Shown one piece after another: positions 55,324 to 63,651 of a stretch of DNA of 64,000 nucleotides. Position 1 is the stretch's first letter. Each line of letters starts with the position of its first letter. Below the pieces are notes generated by a model. That model had not been told where the DNA came from, ran no database searches, and was given only the letters and a program-made list of their open reading frames with translations. The stretch is from Microbacteriaceae bacterium UBA1487. Lineage in GTDB: Bacteria; Actinomycetota; Actinomycetes; Actinomycetales; Microbacteriaceae. Location: NCBI GenBank assembly GCA_002325245.1, contig DCRR01000006.1, forward strand, positions 9,957 through 73,956. Direction: 5' to 3'. Position numbers and translations under genes: made by a program.

Positions 55324-56412
55324 ATGGCCGTAGAACTCGGACTCGGAGTATTCACCGGGGAATGGCACCCCGCGCTCGGACTCAGCCACGGCGAGTCGCT
55401 GCGCGAATCGATCGCGCAGGTGCAGGCGGCCGAGGCTGCCGGCCTCGACAGCGTCTGGGTGAGTGAGCACCACTTCCACGAGGCGCACTTCGTCGGCTCC
55501 CTCGCCGCTTACTGCGGCGCGATGCTGCAGGCAACCGACCGCATCACCGTCGGCTACGGCCTCGCCCTCGCCCCGCTGCACGACCCAGTGCGGATGGCCG
55601 AGGACGCCGCGTTCCTCGACGTGCTCTCGAACGGCCGCTTCGTGCTCGGCCTCGGCCTCGGCTACCGCGACATCGAATACGCGGGCTTCGGCACCGAGCG
55701 CCGCTACCGCGTCGGGCGCACCGAGGAGCTCATCGACATCTGCCGGCAGGCGTGGACGGGCGAGGAGATCGATCACGTCGGCCGGCATTACACCCGCACG
55801 GGCATCCGGGTGAGCCCCGTTCCGGAGCGGCCGGCCGGCCCGCCCATCATGCTCGGCGGCCACGCGCCCGCCGCGATCGACCGCGCCGCTCGCCTCGGCG
55901 ACCGCTTCTGCATGGATGCGGGCACCGACGCCGACGAGTACGAGCGCGGCTCCGGCGGCAACCGCGGCCTCATCACGCGTGTCTCGGCGGTGCTCGAGCA
56001 GTACCGCGAGGCCCTCGACCGACACGGTCGGGACTCGGCCGCCCCCGCGCTGTCCCTCAACGTCGGCGGTTTCCTCCACCCCGACGGTGCGGATGCGGCG
56101 TGGGCGGCGGTCGAGGAGTCGTACCTGCTCACGCGCCGCGTCTACGGCGACTGGTACGGCCTCGACCCGGCCGAGTACGAGACCTGGTACCCGGGGATGC
56201 TCAGCGAGCAGCAGATCGCCCAGCGTCGCCGCGAGCTGCTGCTCGGCACCGTCGACGACGTGCTGCCGATCCTCGCCGAGGTGCGCGAACTGGTCGGCGA
56301 GAACCTCCACGTGATGTTCCGCTCGAAGTATCCGCTCGTCAGCGACGAGTTGACGCGGCAGTCGATCACCGAGCTCGGCGAGCTGCGACGCCGTCTGATC
56401 GGGCAGGAGTAG
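55324..56412 (+). CDS. LLM-class luciferase-like monooxygenase (copy 2)
   Basis: A 362-residue luciferase-like barrel: VQAAEAAGLDSVWVSEHHFHEAHF (the WVSEHHF motif of FMNH2-dependent LuxAB-type monooxygenases), ITVGYGLALAPLHDPVRMAEDAAFLDVLSNGRFVLGLGLGYRD, then PIMLGGHAPAAIDRAARLGDRF. The HH motif is nearer to flavin monooxygenases than to F420 enzymes. AGACGGAGG lies seven bases before the ATG. It has a long C-terminal helical part (about residues 270-360). Confidence 0.9.
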   Translation: MAVELGLGVFTGEWHPALGLSHGESLRESIAQVQAAEAAGLDSVWVSEHHFHEAHFVGSLAAYCGAMLQATDRITVGYGLALAPLHDPVRMAEDAAFLDVLSNGRFVLGLGLGYRDIEYAGFGTERRYRVGRTEELIDICRQAWTGEEIDHVGRHYTRTGIRVSPVPERPAGPPIMLGGHAPAAIDRAARLGDRFCMDAGTDADEYERGSGGNRGLITRVSAVLEQYREALDRHGRDSAAPALSLNVGGFLHPDGADAAWAAVEESYLLTRRVYGDWYGLDPAEYETWYPGMLSEQQIAQRRRELLLGTVDDVLPILAEVRELVGENLHVMFRSKYPLVSDELTRQSITELGELRRRLIGQE

Positions 56413-56415
56413 CCC

Positions 56416-57459
56416 GTGACGACCACGGTCAGTCTTCGCATCAACAACGACCTCGACAGCCGCGAGCTGATCGCGGTCGCCGAGGCCGCCGAGGCGGCGG
56501 GGATCGACCAGCTGTGGATCTCCAACGATCTGATGCTGCACTCCGCCCCGGCGGTGCTCGGGGCGATCACGCAGCGCACCGAGAGGCTGCGCATCGGCAC
56601 GGGCATCATGAACCCGTACACGGTGCACCCCGCCGAACTGGCGATGACGGCCGCGACGCTGCAAGAGCTCAGCGGCGGACGCTTCCTGCTGGGACTGGCC
56701 GCCGGATCCGCCGAGTTTCTGAACTGGGTGGGGATCGACCAGCCCACCCCGCTCACGACCACGCGGCAGGCGCTGCGCGCGATCCGGGCCCTGCTCGATG
56801 GCGGCGCCCCGGTCGAGGTCGACGGCGCGGGCGAGGGCTGGACGACCGACGCCCGCCTGCGCTTCACTCCGCCGTCGACGCGGGTGCCGATCTACATCGG
56901 CGCGATGAGCCCGCGGATGCTCGCCTTCGCGGGCGCCGAGGCCGACGGCGTGATCGCGCTGCACCTGCCGCCGGAGCACTTCACGACCGCGCGCGCCCAC
57001 ATCGCCGAAGGCGCCGCGTCCGCCGGCCGCACGCTCGACGACCTGGACACGCCCGCCTGCGTCTGGCTCTCCCTCGACGAGGATCCGGCCGCCGCCGCGC
57101 GAGCCCTCGCGCTCAAGCTGGCGTACTACGGCCCCGCCTTCTCTCCGTTCCTGCTCGGCCAGCTGGGGCTCGAGCCGGAGGACTTCGTCGCCGCCGAGCG
57201 TCATCTCGCCCGCGGCGACGCCGACGCGGCCGCCGACGCGATCACGCCGACGATGCTGCGGATGGGCATGTGCGGCGGGCCCGCCGACGTGCTCGCGCGC
57301 AGCCGCGACCTGCTCGCCCTCGGCGCGCGCCACCTCAGCTTCGGGCCGCCACTCGGCCCCGACCCGCTCGCCTCGATCGCCCTGCTCGGCAGCAGCGTGC
57401 TGCCCGCGCTGCGCGCCGAGACCTCCCCCGACCCCACCCCGATTGGATCTGACAGTTGA
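56416..57459 (+). CDS. LLM-class F420/flavin-dependent oxidoreductase (copy 3)
   Basis: A 347-residue luciferase-like barrel with the MER-like pattern: IAVAEAAEAAGIDQLWISNDLM, RLRIGTGIMNPYTVHPAELAMTAATLQELSGGRFLLGLAAGS, VPIYIGAMSPRMLAFAGAEADGVIAL. It is closest in style to copy 1 (50339), and both lack the HH motif of copy 2. GTG start three bases after the previous stop. It overlaps the DUF885 gene by four bases (TTGA). Confidence 0.9.
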   Translation: MTTTVSLRINNDLDSRELIAVAEAAEAAGIDQLWISNDLMLHSAPAVLGAITQRTERLRIGTGIMNPYTVHPAELAMTAATLQELSGGRFLLGLAAGSAEFLNWVGIDQPTPLTTTRQALRAIRALLDGGAPVEVDGAGEGWTTDARLRFTPPSTRVPIYIGAMSPRMLAFAGAEADGVIALHLPPEHFTTARAHIAEGAASAGRTLDDLDTPACVWLSLDEDPAAAARALALKLAYYGPAFSPFLLGQLGLEPEDFVAAERHLARGDADAAADAITPTMLRMGMCGGPADVLARSRDLLALGARHLSFGPPLGPDPLASIALLGSSVLPALRAETSPDPTPIGSDS

Positions 57460-59111
57460 GCCACGACGACGAACTCGGCACCCTCGCGCGCGACGTGGTC
57501 GAGGCCACCCTCCGCTGGGCCTTCCACTCCAGCGATGACATCCCCCGCCTGCCGCACCCGATCGGCTGGATGCCCGACTTCACCCCCGCCGCCCTCGAGC
57601 GCCGCCGGGTCGAGATCGCCGAGCTGCGCGCGCGCTGGCGCGCCCTGGACGCCTCCGCCGCGGCGCCCTCGGCGCAGATCGAGCACCGCCTCGCCGGCGC
57701 CATCCTGAACCGCGCGCACTGGGATCTGAACGTCACCCGCAACGCCGAGCGCAACGCGGTGTTCCAGTTCTCGCAGATCCTCGGCCCGTTCTACGACCTC
57801 ACCCTGCCGCTGCCGCCCTACGACGAGGCCCGCCAGGATGCGCTGATCGCCGTGCTGGCAGCCGTGCCCGCCCAGGTCGAGGTCGCCCGCGCCCACCTCG
57901 AAGAGCACGGCGTCGCCGACCTCGCGCGCGCCGCCGTGACCGAGATGGAGAGCATCGGCACGCGAGTGCGGACCGCCACGGAGGCGCTCCGCATCCACGT
58001 CGACTCGGCCCGGCATGCGGCGCTCGGCGCCGCCGCGGAGGCCGCCGCCTCCGCACTCGACGAGTGGTGCGCGTGGCTCGATGACGCCGCCGACCGGATG
58101 GCGCCCGCGCGCGCCGTCGGTCGCGACAGCTTCGTCTGGTTCCTGCGCGCGGTCGCGCTCATCCCCGACGACCCGGACGACCTGGTGCGCGCCGCCACGC
58201 AGGACCTGAACCGCGCGATCGTCTGGGAGCAGCTGACCCGCAACCGCTACCGCAACGCACCGCCGGCCGAGCTGGCGCGCACGATCGAGGAGCAGATCGA
58301 CACCGAAGCGCGCCACGAGCGGCAGATTCGCGACTTCTACGAGCGCGAGGACCTGCTCAGCCAGCCCGAGACCCTGAAGCACTACCTGATCGCGGAGATG
58401 CCGCCGTGGATCGAGCAGCTGCGCAGCCTCGGCGTGCCCGACGACCTCACCGACGAGCACCGGCTCGCGCAGAACGCCGTCTCGTACATGCCGAAGCCCC
58501 GCACTGAGCTGCCGTACTTCTACGCCGCCAATGCGAAGGACCCGCGACTCGGGATCATCCACGAAGGCGCGCACTACCAGCAGCTCGCGCTCAGCTGGGC
58601 CTCGGCCAGCCCGATCCGGCGCCGCTACATCGACTCGAGCGCCAACGAAGGGGTGGCGCACTACAACGAGGAGATGATGCTGATGGCGGGGCTCTTCGAC
58701 GACGCCCCGCACTCCGAGACCGTGGTGCACAACTTCACCCGGCTGCGCGCGCTGCGCGTCATCGCCGACGTCAACCTGGCGACCGGCGAGTTCACGCTGG
58801 CGCAGGCGATCGAGCACTTCGTCAACGCCGTGCCGATGGACGCCGAGACCGCCCGCGAGGAGTCGGCGATGTACCTGGCGACGCCGGGTCTGGCGATGTC
58901 GTACCACGTGGGCAAGCAGCAGATGCTGGCCCTCGTGGCGGATGCGATCGCGGCCTGGGGCGAGGAATTCAGCTTCCGCCGCATCCATGACGCGGTCTGG
59001 CAGCACGGCAACACGCCGTTCTCGCTGCTGCGGTGGGAGATCCTCGGCGACCGCTCGGCGATCGACCGGCTCGACGCCGACCTGGCCGAACTGTCCGACC
59101 CGGTCGGCTGA
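57456..59111 (+). CDS. DUF885 family metallohydrolase
   Basis: A 551-residue, mostly helical protein of the DUF885 family (related in fold to the M3/M2-type helical zinc peptidases). The zinc motif HEGAHYQQ is at residues 369-376 and the third ligand Glu398 is in SSANEGVAHYNEEMM; both match the gluzincin pattern. It is likely a dipeptidase or oligopeptidase, though the family is poorly characterised. The start is TTG, overlapping the LLM stop (TTGA). It is the last gene of the block and is convergent with tilS 45 bases away, with no evident terminator. Confidence 0.88.
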   Translation: MSHDDELGTLARDVVEATLRWAFHSSDDIPRLPHPIGWMPDFTPAALERRRVEIAELRARWRALDASAAAPSAQIEHRLAGAILNRAHWDLNVTRNAERNAVFQFSQILGPFYDLTLPLPPYDEARQDALIAVLAAVPAQVEVARAHLEEHGVADLARAAVTEMESIGTRVRTATEALRIHVDSARHAALGAAAEAAASALDEWCAWLDDAADRMAPARAVGRDSFVWFLRAVALIPDDPDDLVRAATQDLNRAIVWEQLTRNRYRNAPPAELARTIEEQIDTEARHERQIRDFYEREDLLSQPETLKHYLIAEMPPWIEQLRSLGVPDDLTDEHRLAQNAVSYMPKPRTELPYFYAANAKDPRLGIIHEGAHYQQLALSWASASPIRRRYIDSSANEGVAHYNEEMMLMAGLFDDAPHSETVVHNFTRLRALRVIADVNLATGEFTLAQAIEHFVNAVPMDAETAREESAMYLATPGLAMSYHVGKQQMLALVADAIAAWGEEFSFRRIHDAVWQHGNTPFSLLRWEILGDRSAIDRLDADLAELSDPVG

Positions 59112-59156
59112 TCGCGTCGGCTCATCCGGCGCGTGGTCGCGCGGGGTCCGGCTCGG

Positions 59157-60254
59157 TCAGTGGTCGTGCGGCGGCTTCTGCCCGGTGAGCTCGCCGGCGC
59201 GCGTCGAGATGAGGTGGATGCGGCCGCCGCGGCGCTCCGCCGTGAAGCCCGGCAGCGCCACGGCGCCCTGCCCCCGCCAGTCGGTGACCAGTCGCGCGAT
59301 CTCGAGCGTGTGCGTGCGGCTGAGCGCCTCGTGGAACTCGCTCTGCGCCACCAGCCGGATGATCCGCTGCCGCAGCGCGGCGGGGTTCGCGGCGAGGGCC
59401 GCCACCGAGAGCGAGACGCCCGCCTCCTCCAGCTCGACGACGTCTTCGGCCACCTCGTCGGCGAAGGCATCGAGGGCGGCGGTGTCTTCGCGGAGCTGCT
59501 CGGCGGTGCGCGCCAGCGCCTCGGCGACGCCGGGGCCGAGTTCGGACTCGAGCACCGGCAGGACCCGCTCCCGCACCCGCACGCGGGTGTAGCGCGCATC
59601 CACGTTGTGCGGGTCGTCCCAGATCGCCAGGCCCGCGTCGACGCAGGCCTGCCGGGTGGTCGCCCGCGGGATGCCGAGCAGCGGACGCCGGTAGCGGCCG
59701 GACTCGGCGGGCATCCCCTGCAGGCTCGTGGCGCCGCTGCCGCGCGCCAGCCCCAGCAGCACCGTCTCCGCCTGGTCATCGAGGGTGTGGCCGAGCAGGA
59801 TCGCGTCGGCGCCGAGATCGTCGGCCGCCGCATCCAGGGCCGCGTAGCGCGCCGCACGGGCCGCCGCCTCGGGGCCAGCCGGGTCGTCGGATGCCACGTC
59901 GACGCGCACGACCGTCACCGGGTCGAGGCCGAGCTCGCGCGCCTGCGCCGCCGCAGCCTCGGCAACCTCGGCCGAGCCGTCCTGCAGCCCGTGGTCGACG
60001 ATGACCGCCGCCGCCCGCCAGCCCGCCCGGGGCGCTTCGAAGGCGGTCGCCGCCGCGAGGGCGAGCGAATCGCCGCCGCCGCTGAGCGCCACCACCACAA
60101 TTCCGTTTTCAGGAGTTGGTGTGACACGTGTGGCGGAAGTGGCGTCGGCGGCCTCACCAGTCCCACCCGTCACGGAAACTCCTGAAAAGAGTGCGGTGCG
60201 GACCGCCCGCCGGAGGTCGGCGATCGCCGGGGTGAGTCTCGGACGCGCGACCAT
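59157..60254 (-). CDS. tilS: tRNA(Ile)-lysidine synthase with in-frame insertion
   Basis: TilS converts the wobble C of tRNA-Ile(CAU) to lysidine and is essential. The 365-residue product has the PP-loop motif SGGGDS (58-63), VDHGLQDGSAEVAEAAA, LLGHTLDDQAETVLLGLARGSG, RPLLGI and IWDDPHNVDARYTRVRVRERVLP. The N-terminus MVARPRLTPAIADLRRAVRTAL is normal; residues 23-51 (FSGVSVTGGTG to TPENG) are not, and come from an 87-bp palindromic element also found in lysS. That element brings its own AGGAG and GTG, so a second start at residue 28 is possible. It is divergent from ppa. Confidence 0.95.
   Translation of the reverse strand: MVARPRLTPAIADLRRAVRTALFSGVSVTGGTGEAADATSATRVTPTPENGIVVVALSGGGDSLALAAATAFEAPRAGWRAAAVIVDHGLQDGSAEVAEAAAAQARELGLDPVTVVRVDVASDDPAGPEAAARAARYAALDAAADDLGADAILLGHTLDDQAETVLLGLARGSGATSLQGMPAESGRYRRPLLGIPRATTRQACVDAGLAIWDDPHNVDARYTRVRVRERVLPVLESELGPGVAEALARTAEQLREDTAALDAFADEVAEDVVELEEAGVSLSVAALAANPAALRQRIIRLVAQSEFHEALSRTHTLEIARLVTDWRGQGAVALPGFTAERRGGRIHLISTRAGELTGQKPPHDH
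60102..60188 (-). repeat. 87-bp palindromic element, tilS copy: in-frame 29-codon insertion
   Basis: The same element as 33418-33504. On the minus strand it runs from TTTTCAGGAGTTTCCGTGAC to ACTCCTGAAAACGGA, with 12-bp perfect terminal arms (TTTTCAGGAGTT / AACTCCTGAAAA). It inserts exactly 29 codons before the PP-loop of TilS, in the same frame and orientation as in lysS. Similarity to the lysS copy is strong at the ends and weak in the centre. Confidence 0.85.
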
Positions 60255-60300
60255 TCGACTAACGTAATGCGAGAACCACTTGCGACGAGAGACCGAGGAT

Positions 60301-60795
60301 ATGGCCGAGTACTACGACGTCACCATCGAGGTGCCGAAGGGCAGCCGCAACAAGTACGAGATCGACCACGAGACCGGTCGCGTCATGCTCGATCGCGTGC
60401 TCTACACGCCGATGGCCTACCCGACGGACTACGGCTACTTCGAGAACACCCTCGGCCTCGACGGCGACCCGGTCGACGTGCTGGTGCTCGGCGAGTACCC
60501 GCTGTTCCCCGGCATCGGCATGAGCGTGCGCGTCGTCGGCGTGTTCAACATGACGGATGACGGCGGCAGCGACGCCAAGGTCATCGCGGTCGCCGCGAAG
60601 GACCCGCGCTGGGACTACATCCAGGACATCAACGACGTCCCGGAGTACAAGCGCAAAGAGATCGAGCACTTCTTCGAGCACTACAAGGACCTCGAGCCCG
60701 GCAAGTGGGTCAAGACCGAGGGCTGGGGCGACGCCGCCGAGGCGGAGCGCGTCGTGCAGGCCGGTCTCGCCGCCTTCGTTCCCCCGACCCACTAG
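60301..60795 (+). CDS. ppa: Inorganic pyrophosphatase (family I)
   Basis: Hydrolyses pyrophosphate from biosynthetic reactions. The 164-residue product has [44 protein letters not shown] (signature with the metal Asp residues) and [50 protein letters not shown]. Fully conserved and normal length. The frame is open to 60280, but the family start is the ATG at 60301 (GAGGAT just upstream). It is divergent from tilS with only 46 bases between. Confidence 0.98.
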   Translation: MAEYYDVTIEVPKGSRNKYEIDHETGRVMLDRVLYTPMAYPTDYGYFENTLGLDGDPVDVLVLGEYPLFPGIGMSVRVVGVFNMTDDGGSDAKVIAVAAKDPRWDYIQDINDVPEYKRKEIEHFFEHYKDLEPGKWVKTEGWGDAAEAERVVQAGLAAFVPPTH

Positions 60796-60804
60796 CCCCC
60801 AGCG

Positions 60805-60929
60805 GGTTGAGTAGCCGCGCGAGCGGCGTATCGAAACCGCGTCAGCGGGTTGAGTAGCGCGCAGCGCGTATCGAAGCCCCGCCCGCGCACCTGCGACCTC
60901 GATACGCCGACGCCGTCGGCTACTCGACC
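60805..60929. repeat. Three copies of the dispersed GGTTGAGTAG palindrome
   Basis: Direct copies at 60805-60838 (GGTTGAGTAG-CCGCGC to GTATCGAAACC) and 60848-60878, and an inverted copy at about 60895-60929 (ACCTCGATACG to CTACTCGACC). They fill the 137-base space between convergent ppa and the NlpC/P60 gene, the only place where a terminator for either could lie. Confidence 0.75.
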
Positions 60930-60932
60930 AGC

Positions 60933-62156
60933 TCAGCCGGTGGGGCGCCCCGCATACGGCACCAGGTCGCCGTAGCGGATCGACACCTCGCGCACGACCT
61001 GCCCCGGGTACGGCGCCTCGATCATCTTGCCGTTGCCGACGTAGAGGGCGACGTGATACTTCGTGCCCGTCGTCGACCCGCCGTCGGAGTAGAACAGCAG
61101 ATCCCCGGCCCGCAGGTCGGCGATGTTGACGAGCTTGCCTGCGGACTTCAGGTAGTTGTATTGGCTGGTTGAACCGTGCCCGCCGATCGAGACGCCGACC
61201 GATGAGTACGCCATCATCGTGAGCCCGGAGCAGTCCCAGCCGCTCGGCCCGGCACCGCCCCACACATACGGCTCGCCGAGCTGGGCGCGGGCGTAGCTGA
61301 TCGCGCCCGAGACCTTGTCGCTCGCCGGCGGGGCCGGCTCTTCGGCGGGCGGGTCCGGGTCGTCGGCGGGCGGCACCGGCGGCGTCGGATCCGCGGCCTG
61401 CTCCCGCTCCCAGGCGAGACCCTCCTGGTAGGCCTGCTCCAGGTCGGCGGAGGTGTTCTTCAGGCTCGCCAGCTGCGCGTACATGCGCTCGGAGTCGGCC
61501 CGCGTCTCCTCGACCCGCGCCTGCGCCTCCTCCACGGCCGCTTCGGCCTCGGCAAGCGCCTCGGCGGCCACCTCGGCCAGTTCGCCGCGCTTCTCCTCGG
61601 CGAGCTCCGCCTCGGCGGCGAGCGAGTCGGCGGAGTTGCGGTCGAAGACCGCCTGTTCGAGCAGCGCGCGCGAGGTCTCGCTCAGTCGCGACATGGAGGC
61701 CAGCATCGAGAGCACCTCGTCGGTGTCCTCCGCCGAGCCGAACAGCAGCGCGAGAGTAGGATCGCCTCCGCCGGTGCGCGTGAGCTGGGTCAGGATCTGG
61801 GCGGCCCGTCGAGCCGACCCGTCGGCCTGGTCGCGGGCCTCGGCAGAGCGCGTCTCGAGGTTCTCGACCCGCTCGGTCGCCGCCTCCAGCTCCTGCTGCG
61901 CCAGATCGGACTCCTCCGCCAGCACCAGCGCGACCTTGCCGAGCTCGGCCGCCTCCGTCTCGAGTGCGGCGAGCGCCGCCTCGATCTGCGCGACGGCAGC
62001 CGCGCTGGCCGCCTCGTCCGCCTTGGCGGCTTCGACCTCGTCCCAGCTGGGGTAGTCGGGCATCGGCGCCGCGTGCGCGGCGACACCGGGGGCGAGCGCG
62101 ACGACGAGAGCGACGGCTACTGCCGCCGCCCCCCTGAAGCGCCGGCTCGCTGTCAT
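60933..62156 (-). CDS. Secreted NlpC/P60 cell-wall hydrolase with coiled-coil N-terminus
   Basis: A 407-residue exported peptidoglycan hydrolase of RipA-like layout: signal peptide (AAAVAVALVVALAPGVAAHA), a long coiled coil (about residues 33-255, rich in Ala/Glu), a Pro/Asp linker (PPVPPADDPDPPAEEPAPP) and a C-terminal NlpC/P60 domain with catalytic Cys309 in GPSGWDCSGLTM and His368 in YHVALYVGNG. It would cut peptide cross-bridge stems at D-Glu-mDAP-type bonds. The coiled coil starts DYPSWDEVEAAKADEAA, nearly as in the M23 protein upstream. The genes are 27 bases apart on one strand and form an operon. Confidence 0.93.
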   Translation of the reverse strand: MTASRRFRGAAAVAVALVVALAPGVAAHAAPMPDYPSWDEVEAAKADEAASAAAVAQIEAALAALETEAAELGKVALVLAEESDLAQQELEAATERVENLETRSAEARDQADGSARRAAQILTQLTRTGGGDPTLALLFGSAEDTDEVLSMLASMSRLSETSRALLEQAVFDRNSADSLAAEAELAEEKRGELAEVAAEALAEAEAAVEEAQARVEETRADSERMYAQLASLKNTSADLEQAYQEGLAWEREQAADPTPPVPPADDPDPPAEEPAPPASDKVSGAISYARAQLGEPYVWGGAGPSGWDCSGLTMMAYSSVGVSIGGHGSTSQYNYLKSAGKLVNIADLRAGDLLFYSDGGSTTGTKYHVALYVGNGKMIEAPYPGQVVREVSIRYGDLVPYAGRPTG

Positions 62157-62183
62157 CAGCGGCCCTGTTCGCTCCGTGCGCGC

Positions 62184-63440
62184 TCAGCCAAGCGTGACCC
62201 CCCGGTCCTGCATGAACGTGACGGGGTTGGTGAGCACCCCGTTCTGGTAGACCATAAAGTGCAAATGCGGGCCCGTCGAGCCCCCCGTTGAGCCGGCCTT
62301 CGCGATCTGCTGCCCGGCGATGACGATCTCGCCGACCGAGACGAGCATCCCACCGGTGTTGATGTGGGCGTAGCCGGTGACGATTCCGCCGCCGTGGTCG
62401 ATCTTGATGTAGTAGCCGAGGTCGCTGTAGTAGCCGGCGTAGACGACGCGCCCGTCGGCCGCCGCGTAGATAGGGGCGTTGTAGCCGCCGCCCGCGATGT
62501 CGGTTCCGGAGTGCAGCTTCCACACATGGTAGATCGGGTGGTAGCGCATGCCGAAGGGGCTCGAGATGTAGCCGGAGGTCGGGTTCGCCCAGCCCTGCGC
62601 GTTGACGACCCCGCCGGAGGCGGCCGCCCGCGCTTCGACGCCCGCCCGGTAGTCGGCTTCGGTCACCTCGCGCTTGGTGGTGAGCACCTCGAGCTGCGCC
62701 TCGAGGCGCGCCTTGTTCTCGGCCTGCGCGTCGTAGGCCTCCTGTGCGGCGATCGCGGCCTCTTGCGCCTCTTCGAAGGCGGCCTCGGCGATCGCGCGAA
62801 GCTCGTCGAGCAGCTCCTGCGCCACCGCGGCCTGGTCGGTCAGCGACTGCGCGTTGTTCTGCAGCTGCACCGCCCGCGTGTAGAGCTGCTGGTTGGTGGA
62901 GCTGAACTTCTGCTGCGCCGACAGGTTGTAGAGCAGCGCATCCGCCTTGTCGCTCTGCGCGAACAGGGTCGCCGTCAGGTCGGTGCCGGCGGCGCCGCGG
63001 GAGAGGTTGGCGATGAGCTGGGCGGCGGTGCGCTTGGCGTCGTCGGCTTCTTCCTGGGCCGCATCCGCCTGCTCCTGGAGCTGCTGGGCGATGTAGGCCT
63101 GCTCGTCGTAGGCGCTCTGCGCCTCGGCGTAGATGGCGCCCTTCTCCTCGGCGATCTTCTGCGTGGCCGCGACCTCGTCTTCGAGATCGGCCAGCAGCGC
63201 CTGGATGCGGGTGATCTCGGCCTTCGCCGCCGCCTCGTCAGCCTTGGCTGCCTGGACGTCGTCCCAGCTGGGGTAGTCGACGAGCACCGCCGCACTGGCG
63301 GTGTCGAAGGCGGGTGCGGCGACGCCGATCGCGGGAATCAGAGCGAGCGCGAGCAGGAGCGCAGCCGTCCGCGGGCGCGCCGCCCGCCTGTGTGCGATGC
63401 GGCTCGCGCCCACGGCCCCCCGGCCGGGATGTGATCCCAT
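62184..63440 (-). CDS. Secreted M23 (lysostaphin-like) peptidase with coiled-coil N-terminus
   Basis: A 418-residue exported peptidase: signal peptide (TAALLLALALIPAIGVAAPA), coiled coil (DYPSWDDVQAAKADEAAAK to about residue 285) and an M23 domain with SPFGMRYHPIYHVWKLHSGTDIAG (H-x-x-x-D zinc ligands) and TGPHLHFMVY (HxH), all intact. It resembles EnvC/RipA-type cell-division hydrolases. A TTG at 63452 is in frame, but GAGGG lies six bases before the ATG at 63440, which is used. It is the first gene of a two-gene hydrolase operon. Tandem 18-bp repeats lie 40-75 bases upstream. Confidence 0.93.
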   Translation of the reverse strand: MGSHPGRGAVGASRIAHRRAARPRTAALLLALALIPAIGVAAPAFDTASAAVLVDYPSWDDVQAAKADEAAAKAEITRIQALLADLEDEVAATQKIAEEKGAIYAEAQSAYDEQAYIAQQLQEQADAAQEEADDAKRTAAQLIANLSRGAAGTDLTATLFAQSDKADALLYNLSAQQKFSSTNQQLYTRAVQLQNNAQSLTDQAAVAQELLDELRAIAEAAFEEAQEAAIAAQEAYDAQAENKARLEAQLEVLTTKREVTEADYRAGVEARAAASGGVVNAQGWANPTSGYISSPFGMRYHPIYHVWKLHSGTDIAGGGYNAPIYAAADGRVVYAGYYSDLGYYIKIDHGGGIVTGYAHINTGGMLVSVGEIVIAGQQIAKAGSTGGSTGPHLHFMVYQNGVLTNPVTFMQDRGVTLG

Positions 63441-63480
63441 GCTTTCCCTCAAATCTTCGTGACGTGGATTCGGCCCACTC

Positions 63481-63516
63481 GAGTCACAAAGGCAACACGA
63501 GTCACATTAGCAACAA
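63481..63516. promoter_or_regulatory. Two tandem 18-bp repeats upstream of the cell-wall hydrolase operon
   Basis: GAGTCACAAAGGCAACAC (63481-63498) and GAGTCACATTAGCAACAA (63499-63516) share 14 of 18 bases in direct repeat, 41-76 bases ahead of the M23 start. Each holds GTCAC followed by CAAC. Direct GTCAC/GTAAC-type repeats are known targets of the actinobacterial MtrA response regulator of cell-wall hydrolases, but the spacing here differs from the usual form. The rest of 63517-63651 shows nothing else clear. Confidence 0.5.
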
Positions 63517-63651
63517 CCCCGAGACTTGCCCAGCATTGACGCCGTTCGAGTGTCTGGCGCCTCAGCGCCGCAACCTTCGACCCTGGCTTGAACCTAACCC
63601 GGACGGCTCGGAAGGCCGCGGTGCGCGCGCCGAAACCGCGGATTGCGTCGA

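Noticed and set aside
53979..55355. Upstream extension of the aldolase frame across the aminotransferase gene
   Set aside because: The aldolase family starts at MSTRIGAWS; upstream codons are antisense to the aminotransferase and cross an AT-rich promoter region.
42945..59111. Prophage or transposon origin of the accessory block
   Set aside because: No integrase, transposase, terminal repeats or phage genes are present, and composition resembles the flanks; insertion is argued only from gene order.
63453..63651. c-di-AMP (ydaO) riboswitch ahead of the M23 gene
   Set aside because: Such riboswitches often precede actinobacterial wall hydrolases, but I could not find the conserved core in the leader; only the 18-bp direct repeats stand out.
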